From assembly GCF_014822185.1 (NCBI RefSeq), contig NZ_QVLR01000096.1, forward strand, positions 1 through 52,514: 52,514 nt of DNA, read 5' to 3'. The notes beneath the pieces are model-generated. The model was given only the letters and a program-made list of their open reading frames with translations, did not search any database and was not told the DNA's origin. This document shows, one piece after another, positions 31,795 to 40,055 of the stretch. A program made the translations under genes and the position numbers. The first letter of the stretch is position 1. Each line of letters begins with the position of its first letter. The stretch is from Azoarcus sp. Aa7 (lineage in GTDB: Bacteria; Pseudomonadota; Gammaproteobacteria; Burkholderiales; Rhodocyclaceae).

Positions 31795-32877
31795 ATGAAA
31801 TTCCGTAATCTGGCGATCGCGATGATCAGTCTCGCGATGATGCAGGCGGGTTGGAGTCTCCCCGCTTCGGCCGCCACGAGGGCGGCTGGGTCCGGTTCCG
31901 AAGGGACCGCGACGAAGGTCGTCAAGAAATCCGCCAAGCGCTCGGTCAGCGCGCCGGCGAAGAAGACCGTGAAGAAGCGCGTGAGCCGCAAGGCGGCTGC
32001 ACGACAGGAGGCGCGCCGCATCAAGGTTTCGCTGCGCCGCGAGGCCGCGATTCCCGAGGCCGCGATCGACAGCGCGCCGCTGCAGCTCGATGCCGCCGGC
32101 CTGCCGCACCTGCGCTCGTCGGCCTTCCTCGTCATGAACCAGAACACCGGACACGTGATCCTCGAGAGGAAGAGCGAGTCGGTGTTGCCCATTGCCTCGA
32201 TCACCAAGCTGATGACGGCGATGGTCGTGCTCGATGCCGGTCAGAGCCTGTCCGAGGAGATAGTTATCTCCGAAGGTGACATCGACGTGCTCAAGGGCAC
32301 CGGTTCCCGCCTGTCGCTGGGCACCCGCCTGACGCGCGAGGAGATGCTGCATCTCGCGCTGATGTCGTCGGAAAACCGCGCCGCTTCTGCGCTCGCGCGT
32401 CACTATCCGGGCGGCGAGGCTGCCTTCGTCGCGGCGATGAACGTCAAGGCGCGCATGATCGGCCTGACGGAAACCCGTTTCAGCGATCCGACCGGGCTCA
32501 CGCCGGAAAACGTGTCGAGTCCGCACGATCTCGCACGCATGGTCTCGGCGGCGGCAACCTACCCGCTGATCCGCGAGTTCTCGACGACCTCCGAGCGTTA
32601 CGTGCAGATCGGCTCGCGCATGCACCGCTTCGGCAACACCAACTCGCTGGTGCGCAACCCGGACTGGGAGATCGGTGTGTCGAAGACGGGCTACATCCGC
32701 GAGGCGGGCCGCTGTCTCGTGATGCAGGCCTGGCTGTTGAAGCAGCCGGTGATCATCGTGCTGATGGACTCCGACGGCCGCTACTCGCGCACCGCGGACG
32801 CCGTGCGCATCAAGAAATGGCTCGAAGCCGCCGGCCCGCAGCGCATGGCGACGGCTGCCGGAAAGGAAAACATCTGA
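31795..32877 (+). CDS. pbpG: D-alanyl-D-alanine endopeptidase (PBP7-like)
   Basis: A 360-residue periplasmic penicillin-binding protein of the S11 family that hydrolyses peptidoglycan cross-links. A signal peptide (1-26, ending LPASA) is followed by a Lys/Arg-rich linker (about 41-82) and the catalytic domain with S135-I-T-K138, S192-E-N194 and K297-T-G. SSAFLVMNQNTGHVILERK is the usual opening strand. There is no C-terminal amphipathic anchor of the DacA/DacC type, consistent with PbpG. The unusual feature is the long basic linker, which might bind wall or membrane phosphates. Confidence 0.93.
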   Translation: MKFRNLAIAMISLAMMQAGWSLPASAATRAAGSGSEGTATKVVKKSAKRSVSAPAKKTVKKRVSRKAAARQEARRIKVSLRREAAIPEAAIDSAPLQLDAAGLPHLRSSAFLVMNQNTGHVILERKSESVLPIASITKLMTAMVVLDAGQSLSEEIVISEGDIDVLKGTGSRLSLGTRLTREEMLHLALMSSENRAASALARHYPGGEAAFVAAMNVKARMIGLTETRFSDPTGLTPENVSSPHDLARMVSAAATYPLIREFSTTSERYVQIGSRMHRFGNTNSLVRNPDWEIGVSKTGYIREAGRCLVMQAWLLKQPVIIVLMDSDGRYSRTADAVRIKKWLEAAGPQRMATAAGKENI

Positions 32878-32891
32878 GGGTTCGTCAAAGC

Positions 32892-32919
32892 GCGTCCCCC
32901 GGCAGCGCCGGGGCGACGC
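32892..32919. terminator. Hairpin between convergent pbpG and iclR genes
   Basis: GCGTCCCCCGGC (32892-32903) pairs with 32907-32919 through seven inner and five outer base pairs with one bulged C. It fills the 42-base gap between the two stops and could end transcription from both sides; no T-tract is present. Confidence 0.55.
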
Positions 32920-33705
32920 TCAACGCGCAGTGCGCCTGACGTAGCCCAGGGCGCGTGAAATCTCGTCCGCCGCCTCGCGCACGAGCGGGGCGCGGTCGGG
33001 GTTGAAGCGCTCCGACGGGGTGGACACCGACAGGCCGGCGATCAGTTCGCCGCTGTCGTCGCGAACCCCTGCGGCGATGCAGCGCACGCCGATCTCCACC
33101 TCTTCCAGGTCGAAGGCCACGCCGTGGCGGCGGACCTTGTCGAGTTCCTTCTCGAGGGCGCCGATCTCGGTGATCGAGGCCGGCGTCGAACCGGGCAGGC
33201 CGGTGCGCCGGCCGTATTCGCGCACGCGGTCCATACCGTCCTCGACGAGGAAGAGCTTGCCGGTCGCGGTCGTGTGCAGCGGGGCGCGCGCGCCGACGAT
33301 GTGCACGACGCGCACCGCGGAGCGGCCGCTGGAGGTCCGCTCGACGTACACGATCTCGTCGCCGTCGCGGATGCCGAGGTTCACGCTCTCCCCGGTGGCC
33401 GCGTGCAGCTTGAGCATCGCGGGCATCGCGGTTTCGCGCAGCGAGATGCGCGACTTCACCAGGCTGCCGAGTTCCAGCAGCCGGATCCCCAGGCGATAGG
33501 TGCCACCCTCTCCACGTTCGACGAAACCGCTCTGTGCCATCGCACTCAGGATGCGGTGCGCCGTCGACGGGTGCAACCCCGTTTCCTGTGCGATCTGCTT
33601 GAGCGCAGCGGGGTCCGGGTGACGCGCCAGCACGTCGAGCAGCTTCATCATGCGCTCGACGACCTGGATCGGATTCTTGGTTTCGGTGGGGGTGTTGGTG
33701 CTCAC
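32920..33705 (-). CDS. IclR-family transcriptional regulator
   Basis: A 261-residue regulator with an N-terminal helix-turn-helix (about 15-75: IQVVERMMKLLDVLA, LKQIAQETGLHPSTAHRIL, GTYRLG) and a C-terminal effector domain (about 90-255: HTTATGKLFL, EVEIGVRCIAAGV, ISVSTPSERF-like segment). GTG 33705 is used because the conserved IQVVERMMKLLD needs upstream residues; ATG 33651 is an alternative but truncates the first helix. No good ribosome binding site is seen for either. It is divergent from rluB. The target is unknown; no catabolic operon is adjacent. Confidence 0.92.
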   Translation of the reverse strand: MSTNTPTETKNPIQVVERMMKLLDVLARHPDPAALKQIAQETGLHPSTAHRILSAMAQSGFVERGEGGTYRLGIRLLELGSLVKSRISLRETAMPAMLKLHAATGESVNLGIRDGDEIVYVERTSSGRSAVRVVHIVGARAPLHTTATGKLFLVEDGMDRVREYGRRTGLPGSTPASITEIGALEKELDKVRRHGVAFDLEEVEIGVRCIAAGVRDDSGELIAGLSVSTPSERFNPDRAPLVREAADEISRALGYVRRTAR

Positions 33706-33832
33706 GCGGTCGGTAAGGGATTTGCAGTTGCGCGCATTCTAGCTGGCCCGGGGGGATTTCGCCTAGTGAAATGCCGGGGCGCGTGCCGCAATGCCAACCG
33801 TCGCGTCGCTGGAAGGTGCGGCGGGCAGCCGA

Positions 33833-33838
33833 TATACT
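33833..33838 (+). promoter_or_regulatory. Candidate -10 box of rluB
   Basis: TATACT lies 17 bases after TGGAAG, a poor -35 match. Transcription would begin near 33845, directly before the terminator-like hairpin. Confidence 0.5.
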
Positions 33839-33850
33839 GAAGAGCGTTGC

Positions 33851-33877
33851 GCCCGGCGATGCCGGGCATTGTTTTTT
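33851..33877 (+). terminator. Terminator-like hairpin in the rluB leader
   Basis: GCCCGGC-GAT-GCCGGGC (33851-33867) is followed by ATTG and six T residues (33872-33877). It lies between the likely promoter and the rluB ATG at 33930, on the rluB strand, with no upstream gene in that direction that it could terminate. It is therefore a candidate attenuator rather than an ordinary gene-end terminator. Confidence 0.65.
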
Positions 33878-33929
33878 GAAGGGTTCGTCCGCGCTGCGCG
33901 CGGGCGCGCCTGCGAACCGGATTGCCACC

Positions 33930-35312
33930 ATGAAGCGCTCGAAGGAAGCCGGTACGCCCGGCGATGTCCCCGCACAGGAAGATGCAGCCGACGCGCCGCG
34001 CCGCACGCTTGGCGTGAAACGGCAGGGCGATGCTCCCGTCGCCGAGGTGCCGCGACGGGCCGGCGTGCGTGCGCGCTTCCAGCCCGGTTATGCGAAGACG
34101 GTCGCAGCGAAGCGGGCGGCTGAGGTCGAGGGGCAGGGAAAGGCGCGCGGAGGCAAGGCCGGGCGGCCACCGGAAGCGGAGCGCGCGGAAGGGACCGGGC
34201 GCGGCCGCAAGCCTGAACGTCCGAAGGCGGCCGGTGTGGCGGGCGTCGAGCGCCGTTCGCGCAAGGATGGCGGAGCGCCTGCGGGCGAGGGGCAGGGAAA
34301 GGCGCGTGGGGGCAGGGCCGGGTGGTCGCAGGAGCCGGAGCGCAGGGACGAGACCGAGCGCGGCCGCAAGCCGGAGCGTCCGAAGGCGGCCGGTGTGGCG
34401 GGCGCCGAGCGCCGTCCGCGCAAGGAAGGCGATCAGCCGCGCACGACGCCGGGGGGAGAGCGCCCGGCGCGCAAGCCGGCTGCCCCGGTCGCTCGCCGCG
34501 AGGAGCGCTCCGCCGCCCGTCGGGAGGACCGCCCCGCCGCCGCACGACCGCCGGCCCGCGCCGAGGCGGCGACGACGGCTGCCGCCGAAGGCGTGCGCCT
34601 GTCGAAGGTGATGTCCGAACGCGGCCTGTGCTCGCGCCGCGAGGCCGACGGCTTCATCGAGCGTGGCTGGGTGCTCGTGGATGGCCAACGGGTGTCGGAA
34701 CTCGGCACGCGCATCAACCCGGACGCGGAGATCACGCTCGCGCCGCAGGCGCGCCGGCGTCAATCGGAACGCGTGACGATCCTGCTGCACAAACCGGTCG
34801 GCTACGTGTCGGGCCAGCCCGAGCCCGGCTACGAGCCGGCCGTGTCGCTGATCGGCGCCGGCAACCAGTTCGACCGCGACACCGCGCAGTCCTTCGACTT
34901 TTCGCACCTCCAGGGCCTCGCGCCGGCTGGACGCCTCGACATCGACTCGACCGGCCTGCTCGTGCTGACGCAGGACGGCCGCATCGCGCGCCAGCTGATC
35001 GGCGACGACTCGGAGGTGGACAAGGAATACCTCGTCCGCGTCGAGGGTTCGCTCGACGAGCGCGGGCTCGCGCTGCTGAACCACGGACTCGAACTCGACG
35101 ACCGCAAGCTGCGGCGCGCCAAGGTCGAGTGGATCAACGAGGATCAGCTGCGCTTTGTGCTGCGCGAAGGCCGCAAGCGTCAGATCCGGCGCATGTGCGA
35201 ACTGGTCGGCCTGAAGGTGGTCGGCCTCAAGCGCATCCGGATCGGGCGGATCCGGCTAGGCGACCTTCCGCTCGGGCAATGGCGCTTTCTCCGCGAAGAC
35301 GAGGGGTTTTGA
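33930..35312 (+). CDS. rluB: 23S rRNA pseudouridine synthase (RluB type)
   Basis: A 460-residue enzyme expected to convert U2605 of 23S rRNA to pseudouridine. The first 215 residues are a low-complexity Arg/Gly/Lys/Glu extension with a 53-residue tandem duplication (67-119 and 120-172). An S4 RNA-binding domain (about 220-265, [18 protein letters not shown]) and the catalytic domain follow, with the active aspartate in [11 protein letters not shown] (Asp337) and the C-terminal [10 protein letters not shown]. RluE/RluF are related, but the S4 domain and motif pattern favour RluB. ATG 33930 is the first start after the leader hairpin. The last 57 bases overlap an opposite-strand gene. Confidence 0.92.
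   Translation: MKRSKEAGTPGDVPAQEDAADAPRRTLGVKRQGDAPVAEVPRRAGVRARFQPGYAKTVAAKRAAEVEGQGKARGGKAGRPPEAERAEGTGRGRKPERPKAAGVAGVERRSRKDGGAPAGEGQGKARGGRAGWSQEPERRDETERGRKPERPKAAGVAGAERRPRKEGDQPRTTPGGERPARKPAAPVARREERSAARREDRPAAARPPARAEAATTAAAEGVRLSKVMSERGLCSRREADGFIERGWVLVDGQRVSELGTRINPDAEITLAPQARRRQSERVTILLHKPVGYVSGQPEPGYEPAVSLIGAGNQFDRDTAQSFDFSHLQGLAPAGRLDIDSTGLLVLTQDGRIARQLIGDDSEVDKEYLVRVEGSLDERGLALLNHGLELDDRKLRRAKVEWINEDQLRFVLREGRKRQIRRMCELVGLKVVGLKRIRIGRIRLGDLPLGQWRFLREDEGF
34128..34445 (+). repeat. 159-base tandem duplication inside rluB
   Basis: Units 34128-34286 and 34287-34445 are in-frame direct repeats of 53 codons, both beginning GAGGGGCAGGGAAAGGCGCG and sharing the internal CGTCCGAAGGCGGCCGGTGT. 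They encode a disordered basic segment and have diverged mainly in the middle. Confidence 0.9.
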
Positions 35313-35561
35313 CACCTTCGCCCGTGCTTTCAAGGACGTGGGCTTGGTTGCCGCGGCGCTGCGACGGCGCCGCGTCGCGCGCTTGGCCGGCAGGTTCGCG
35401 GGATCGCTGACCCCGGACTGCTCGGTAAACCAGCCTTTCAACGGGCAGTCGCGCCCGTCCGGGCAGCCATGCTCGCGGGCGCACTCCTTCTGCGTTTCAT
35501 CCAGCAACACCATTTCCCGGACCGCTTCGCAGCGGCCGATGGGAGAGTCGAGGAAGGTCAT
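35256..35561 (-). CDS. Unrecognised small protein with four N-terminal cysteines
   Basis: A 101-residue protein. ATG 35561 has a strong AAGGAG six bases upstream, which is the main reason to call it. Cysteines occur at about residues 11, 28, 33 and 39 ([27 protein letters not shown]), a spacing that could bind zinc or a cluster. The rest is a basic Lys/Arg/Ala-rich tail from residue 59. The last 57 coding bases are antisense to the end of rluB, so the tail may be shaped by that overlap. I do not recognise the family. Confidence 0.72.
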   Translation of the reverse strand: MTFLDSPIGRCEAVREMVLLDETQKECAREHGCPDGRDCPLKGWFTEQSGVSDPANLPAKRATRRRRSAAATKPTSLKARAKVSKPLVFAEKAPLPERKVA

Positions 35562-35650
35562 GACGAACTCCTTGAAGCGGTTATGCGGAAAAAGGGAATT
35601 CTTGTAGTTTCAATCTAGTCAGCGTCGGTTCGGGGTGCCCGCCCGAATCG

Positions 35651-35682
35651 CGCGGAATTGATCTGGCTCAATAAATTCCGCG
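35651..35682. terminator. Hairpin after the exporter operon
   Basis: CGCGGAATT (35651-35659) and AATTCCGCG (35674-35682) form a perfect 9-bp stem with a 14-base loop, 13 bases past the stop of the minus-strand permease gene. The loop is large and no T-tract follows, so it may instead be an operator for the neighbouring small gene. Confidence 0.4.
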
Positions 35683-35694
35683 GTGTAAAAGTGG

Positions 35695-36894
35695 TTATTC
35701 CGCGCGCAGCGCTTCCACCGCATCGAGGCGTGCCGCACGGATCGCGGGAAGCACGCCGGCGACCAGTCCGATCGTCACCGCGAGCGCCTCCGCGATGACG
35801 ACGAAATGCCATGGCGTATGGACCGGCAGGGCCGGCACGAGCAGGCCGACGAGCTGGGCGGCGCCCGCGCCGGCGACCAGTCCGAGCACGCCGCCGATGG
35901 CGGCGAGGGCGACGGCCTCGGCGAGGAAGAGGCGCAGGATGGTGGCCCGCCGCGCGCCGATCGCTACGAGCAGGCCGATTTCGTTGGTGCGCTCGGTGAC
36001 CGCGATCGTCATGATCGTGACGATGCCGACGGCGCCGACCAGCAGCGAGATGCCGCCCAGCGCGCCGACCGCGGCGGTGAGGATGTCGAGGATGTTCGAC
36101 AGGCGCGCGAGCATGTCCTCCTGCGTCGTCAGCGTGACATCGTTCTGGCCGTGGCGCGCGACGAGCACCTTGCGGATACCGGCTGCGACCAGCGATGCCG
36201 GCACCGCTTCCTCGTAGGTGACGTTGATCTCCATCAGGCCTTCGCGGTTGTAGAGCGACAGCGCGCGCGAGGTCGGGATGTAGGCGGTGTCGTCGAGGTC
36301 GACGCCGAGGAACTGCCCCTTTTCCTCCATCACGCCGATCACGCGGTAGCGTTCGCCGCCGATGCGCAGGCGTTCGCCCAGCGCGTTGGCGCTGCCGAAG
36401 AGTTCGCTCTTGAGCTTGGCGCCGAGCACGACGAAGGCGCGTGCGCCGTTCGGATCGTCGGGCGGCAGGAAGCGGCCGATGCGTACCTGCATTGCGAAGA
36501 TGCGGTGCATCTCGGGACCGACGCCGTACACGCTGGTGCGGCGCACGCGGCCGGCGCCCTCGACGTCGGAATTGCCCCATACGATCGGCGTCACGCCGGT
36601 GACGTGGGGCAGGCGTTCGAGCGCCAGCGCGTCGTCGAGGGTGAGCTGGCGCGCGGTGCTCGGCAAGCCGGGTGGCCCGCCGCGGGCGCCCTGGCGGCCG
36701 GGGGTGACCTCGATGATATTGGTGCCGAACTGCGTGAATTCGTTGAGCACGAAGCGGTGCAGGCCCTCGCCGATGGAGGTCAGCAGGATCACCGCGGCGA
36801 TGCCGACGCCGATGCCCAGCAGCGTGAGGAAGCTGCGCAGGCGATGGGCGAGCAGCGAGCGCAGCGCGAGCTGGATGAAGTCGCGCAGCTTCAT
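35695..36894 (-). CDS. MacB-like ABC transporter permease (second)
   Basis: A 399-residue FtsX/MacB-type permease: an N-terminal transmembrane helix (about 20-42), a large periplasmic MacB_PCD domain (about 45-270) and three C-terminal helices (about 280-390) with TERTNEIGLLVAIGARRATIL and ending PAIRAARLDAVEALRAE. ATG 36894 overlaps the stop of the first permease by four bases. It is last in an adaptor-ATPase-permease-permease operon; the two permeases probably form a heterodimer. The substrate is unknown. Confidence 0.92.
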   Translation of the reverse strand: MKLRDFIQLALRSLLAHRLRSFLTLLGIGVGIAAVILLTSIGEGLHRFVLNEFTQFGTNIIEVTPGRQGARGGPPGLPSTARQLTLDDALALERLPHVTGVTPIVWGNSDVEGAGRVRRTSVYGVGPEMHRIFAMQVRIGRFLPPDDPNGARAFVVLGAKLKSELFGSANALGERLRIGGERYRVIGVMEEKGQFLGVDLDDTAYIPTSRALSLYNREGLMEINVTYEEAVPASLVAAGIRKVLVARHGQNDVTLTTQEDMLARLSNILDILTAAVGALGGISLLVGAVGIVTIMTIAVTERTNEIGLLVAIGARRATILRLFLAEAVALAAIGGVLGLVAGAGAAQLVGLLVPALPVHTPWHFVVIAEALAVTIGLVAGVLPAIRAARLDAVEALRAE

Positions 36895-38099
36895 CGGCGG
36901 GACAGGGCCTGTACGGGGTCGAGGCGGGCGGCGCGGCGCGCGGGCATCACGCCGAACAGGATGCCGGTGGTGAGGGCGGTGCCGATGCCGGCGAACACGG
37001 CCCAGTCGGGCGGCCACGCGGGCAGCACCGGGAAGGCGAGGCGCAGTCCCCAGGCGCCGAGGTGGCCGAGCGCGAAGCCGGTGAACGCGCCGGCAAGCGA
37101 CAGCAGCGCGGCCTCGGTGAGGAAGGCCAGCCGGATGTTGCGGCCGGTGGCGCCGAGCGCCTTGAGCAGGCCGATCTCGGCGGTGCGCTGCGTCACCGCG
37201 ACCAGCATCACGTTCATCACCAGGATGCCGGCGACGGCGAGGCTGATCGCGGCGATGCCCGCGACCGCCATCGTCAGCGCGCCGAGGATGCGGTCGAAGG
37301 TGCCGAGCACCGCGTCCTGCGTGATCAGCGTGACGTCGAGTTCTCCCTCGCGGCGCAGGCGCATGATGTCTTCGAGTTGCTGCTTCGCCGGCCCGATCGC
37401 CTCGCGGCTGCGCGCCTCGACGATGATGCGGAAGAGGTTGTTGGTGTTGAACATCGCCTGCGCGGTGGCGACCGGCACGAACACCAACTCGTCGGTGTTC
37501 ATGCCCAGCCCCTGGCCGGTCTTGCCGAGCACGCCGATCACGCGCAGGCGCCGGTCGCCGACGCGAACCATGCGACCGACGGCCGGGTCGCTGCCGAAGA
37601 GCTCCTCGCGGAGCTTGGTGCCGAGCACCGCGACCGCCGCGGCGCGGCCGAGATCCTCGCGCGGCAGAAAGCTGCCTTCGGCCATGCGGAAGGCGCGGAT
37701 GTCGACGTAGTCGCCGCTGGTGCCGACGACCATCGCCTCCCGCAGCCGTCCGCCCCAGGCGATCTCGGAATTGCCGACCGACAGCGGCGCCATGCGGGTG
37801 ACGAGGGGCGCGCGCAGCAGCGCTTCCGCGTCGCGCACGGTGAGATCGCGCGGCGTGCTCGTGATGAGGTTGCCGAGCCCCAGTCCGCCGGTGGCGGTGC
37901 GCCCGGGGAGCACGATCACGAGATTGCTGCCGAGCGCCGAGAATTCATTCACGACGTAGCGCCGCGCGCCGTCGCCGAGCGCGGTGAGCACGACGACCGC
38001 CGCCACGCCGATCGACATCGCCAGCACCATCAGCGCGGTGCGCAGCGGATAGCCGGTGGCGGCGCGGGTCGCGAAGCGGAGCGTGTCGGCAGGCGTCAT
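36891..38099 (-). CDS. MacB-like ABC transporter permease (first)
   Basis: A 402-residue permease of the same architecture as the following one: helix at about 18-42, periplasmic domain to about 280, three C-terminal helices, TQRTAEIGLLKALGATGRNI and a PARRAARLDPVQALSRR end. It starts one base after the ATPase stop. The two permeases share the fold but are clearly different in sequence, so this is not a recent duplication. Confidence 0.93.
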   Translation of the reverse strand: MTPADTLRFATRAATGYPLRTALMVLAMSIGVAAVVVLTALGDGARRYVVNEFSALGSNLVIVLPGRTATGGLGLGNLITSTPRDLTVRDAEALLRAPLVTRMAPLSVGNSEIAWGGRLREAMVVGTSGDYVDIRAFRMAEGSFLPREDLGRAAAVAVLGTKLREELFGSDPAVGRMVRVGDRRLRVIGVLGKTGQGLGMNTDELVFVPVATAQAMFNTNNLFRIIVEARSREAIGPAKQQLEDIMRLRREGELDVTLITQDAVLGTFDRILGALTMAVAGIAAISLAVAGILVMNVMLVAVTQRTAEIGLLKALGATGRNIRLAFLTEAALLSLAGAFTGFALGHLGAWGLRLAFPVLPAWPPDWAVFAGIGTALTTGILFGVMPARRAARLDPVQALSRR

Positions 38100-38100
38100 G

Positions 38101-38793
38101 TCATGCGGGCGCGGGCTCGCGGACGTCCTGCAGCAGGCGGCCGTCCTCCATCATCAGGCGCCGGCGGGCGCGTCCGCCCATGACCGGGTCGTGCGTGACG
38201 ACGATCAGCGTCACGCCCGAAGCGTTGAGTTCTTCGAGCAGGTGCGTGACGTCCTGCCCGGTCGAACGGTCGAGGTTACCGGTCGGCTCGTCGGCGAGGA
38301 TCACCGCCGGGCGCATGATCGTCGCGCGCGCGATCGCGACGCGCTGGCGCTGGCCGCCCGACAGTTCCTCCGGGCGGTGGCCTGCGCGCGGTTCCAGGCC
38401 GAAGTCCTGCAGCGCCTGCGCCACGCGCGTATGGCGCTCGACGGGCGGGATGCCCGCGAGCATCAGCGGCAGCGCGATGTTCTCGGCGGCCGTCAGGCGC
38501 GGCACCAGATGGAAGCTCTGGAACACGAAGCCGATGCGCGTACGGCGCACCTCGGCCTGCTCGTCCGGCGAGAGTGTCGTGACGTCGCGCCCTTCGAGGC
38601 GGTAGGTGCCGGCATTGGGGCGGTCGAGCAGGCCCAGCAGGTTCAGCAGGGTCGACTTGCCCGAGCCCGACGGGCCCATCACGGCGACGTATTCGCCGCG
38701 CTCGATCGATACGCTCAATTCCTGCAGCGCATGGACTTCGCTGTCGCCGAGCTTGAAAACGCGTTCGATGCCCGAGAGTTCGATCTGTGCCAT
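38101..38793 (-). CDS. ABC transporter ATP-binding protein (MacB/LolD type)
   Basis: A 230-residue ATPase: Walker A GPSGSGKSTLLN, Q-loop VFQSFHLVP, signature LSGGQRQRVAIARA, Walker B VILADEPTGNLD and switch His in VVTHDP. These are the motifs of the MacB/LolD/FtsE group of mechanotransmission transporters, which do not move substrate through the membrane directly. It is 8 bases after the adaptor gene and immediately before the permease. Confidence 0.94.
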   Translation of the reverse strand: MAQIELSGIERVFKLGDSEVHALQELSVSIERGEYVAVMGPSGSGKSTLLNLLGLLDRPNAGTYRLEGRDVTTLSPDEQAEVRRTRIGFVFQSFHLVPRLTAAENIALPLMLAGIPPVERHTRVAQALQDFGLEPRAGHRPEELSGGQRQRVAIARATIMRPAVILADEPTGNLDRSTGQDVTHLLEELNASGVTLIVVTHDPVMGGRARRRLMMEDGRLLQDVREPAPA

Positions 38794-38801
38794 CGCCGCC
38801 C

Positions 38802-39965
38802 TCAGCGCGAGGCCCCGGTCCCGTCTTCCGGCCGCACGCGGGCGCCGGCCTTCACGCCTTCGCGCTCGAGCGAGGCGGCGATGCGGTCGCCTTCGGCGAG
38901 GCCGTCGAGCACCTCGGTGAATTCCCAGTTCGCGACGCCGGTCTTGATCGTGCGCTCTTCGAGGCGGTCGTCATCGGCGCGGTAGCGCAGTACGCGATTG
39001 CCTTCGCGCAGGGTGGAGGTCGGCACGCGCAGCGTGTTCTCGCGCACGGCCAGCACGATCTCGGCGTCGGCGCTGTAGCCGACGAGCAGGCCTTTGGCTT
39101 CCTCGGGATGAACGAAGTCGATGTCGACCTCGACGGTGCGTGCCTGCTTCTCGACCGCCGTGATGTAGGGCGCGATGCGCTTCACGCGCGCCTCGAAGAC
39201 CTTGCCCGGCAACGCATCGAGCGTCACGCGCGTCGGTTGGCCGGGGTGAATCCGGGGGGCGTCGATCTCGTCCATCGGCGCCTTCACGTACAGGCAGCTG
39301 TCGTCGATGAGGTCGATCGCGGGCGGTGTCGGCACGCCCGGTGGGGACGGCGTCGAGTATTCGCCGAGTTCGCCGGTGATCTTCGCCACGGTGCCGGCGA
39401 AGGGCGCGATCAGCACCGTGCGCTGGCGGTCGGTCGCGGTCGCGGTGATCTGCGCCTCGGCGGTGCGCGTGTCGGCGCGTGCGGTGTCACAGGCGGCGCG
39501 CCGTGCGCGCGCCTCGGTGCGCGCCTGCTCGACGCGCGAGGTGGAGACGAACTTGCGCTGGAAGAGCTCCTCCTGGCGCATGGCCTCCCGCTCGGCGTTG
39601 TCGGCCTGCGAACAGGCTTCCTGCACGCGCTTGCGCGCGGCCTCGAGCTGGGCGCGATTCACCGCGAGGCGGGCTTCCTGGTCCTCGTTCCACAGCCGCA
39701 GCAGCACCTGGCCCGCCTGCACGCGGTCGCCTTCCTTGACGCCGAGGTAGTCGATGCGTCCGCCGATGATAGTCGACAGTTTCGTGCGCTGGCAGGCCTC
39801 GATCTCGCCCGCGCGCGTGTTCGACAGCGTCGCCTCGACCGTGCCGCGTGCGACCTCGACGAGCCGCACCGGGATGGGCTTCGGGCGGGTGAACCACCAG
39901 ATCCCCCCGGCGATCAGGGCGAGGACGACGAAGGCGATCAGGCTGCGTCGGACGAAGGGTTTCAT
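38802..39965 (-). CDS. Periplasmic adaptor (membrane fusion protein, MacA/HlyD type)
   Basis: A 387-residue protein with one N-terminal membrane helix (about 8-25), a lipoyl half near 65-90, a coiled-coil hairpin (about 95-165, rich in Ala, Gln, Arg and Glu), the second lipoyl half, a beta-barrel domain (about 220-290) and a membrane-proximal C-terminal domain. It would link the MacB-like permeases to an outer-membrane channel of TolC type, which is not in the window. ATG 39965 starts with MKPFVRRSL. It is the first gene of the minus-strand operon. Confidence 0.92.
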   Translation of the reverse strand: MKPFVRRSLIAFVVLALIAGGIWWFTRPKPIPVRLVEVARGTVEATLSNTRAGEIEACQRTKLSTIIGGRIDYLGVKEGDRVQAGQVLLRLWNEDQEARLAVNRAQLEAARKRVQEACSQADNAEREAMRQEELFQRKFVSTSRVEQARTEARARRAACDTARADTRTAEAQITATATDRQRTVLIAPFAGTVAKITGELGEYSTPSPPGVPTPPAIDLIDDSCLYVKAPMDEIDAPRIHPGQPTRVTLDALPGKVFEARVKRIAPYITAVEKQARTVEVDIDFVHPEEAKGLLVGYSADAEIVLAVRENTLRVPTSTLREGNRVLRYRADDDRLEERTIKTGVANWEFTEVLDGLAEGDRIAASLEREGVKAGARVRPEDGTGASR

Positions 39966-40055
39966 GAGGCTCCTGCGCGGTTTCCAAACGGCATGTCGGG
40001 GTCGATGATCCGCCCTTCGTCCGGAGCGCGCAACCGCGCAGGGCGCCTCGGTTAC

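Noticed and set aside
33702-35084. Long Arg/Pro-rich frame opposite rluB
   Set aside because: Its repetitive content mirrors the repeats of the rluB extension on the other strand; no ribosome binding site.
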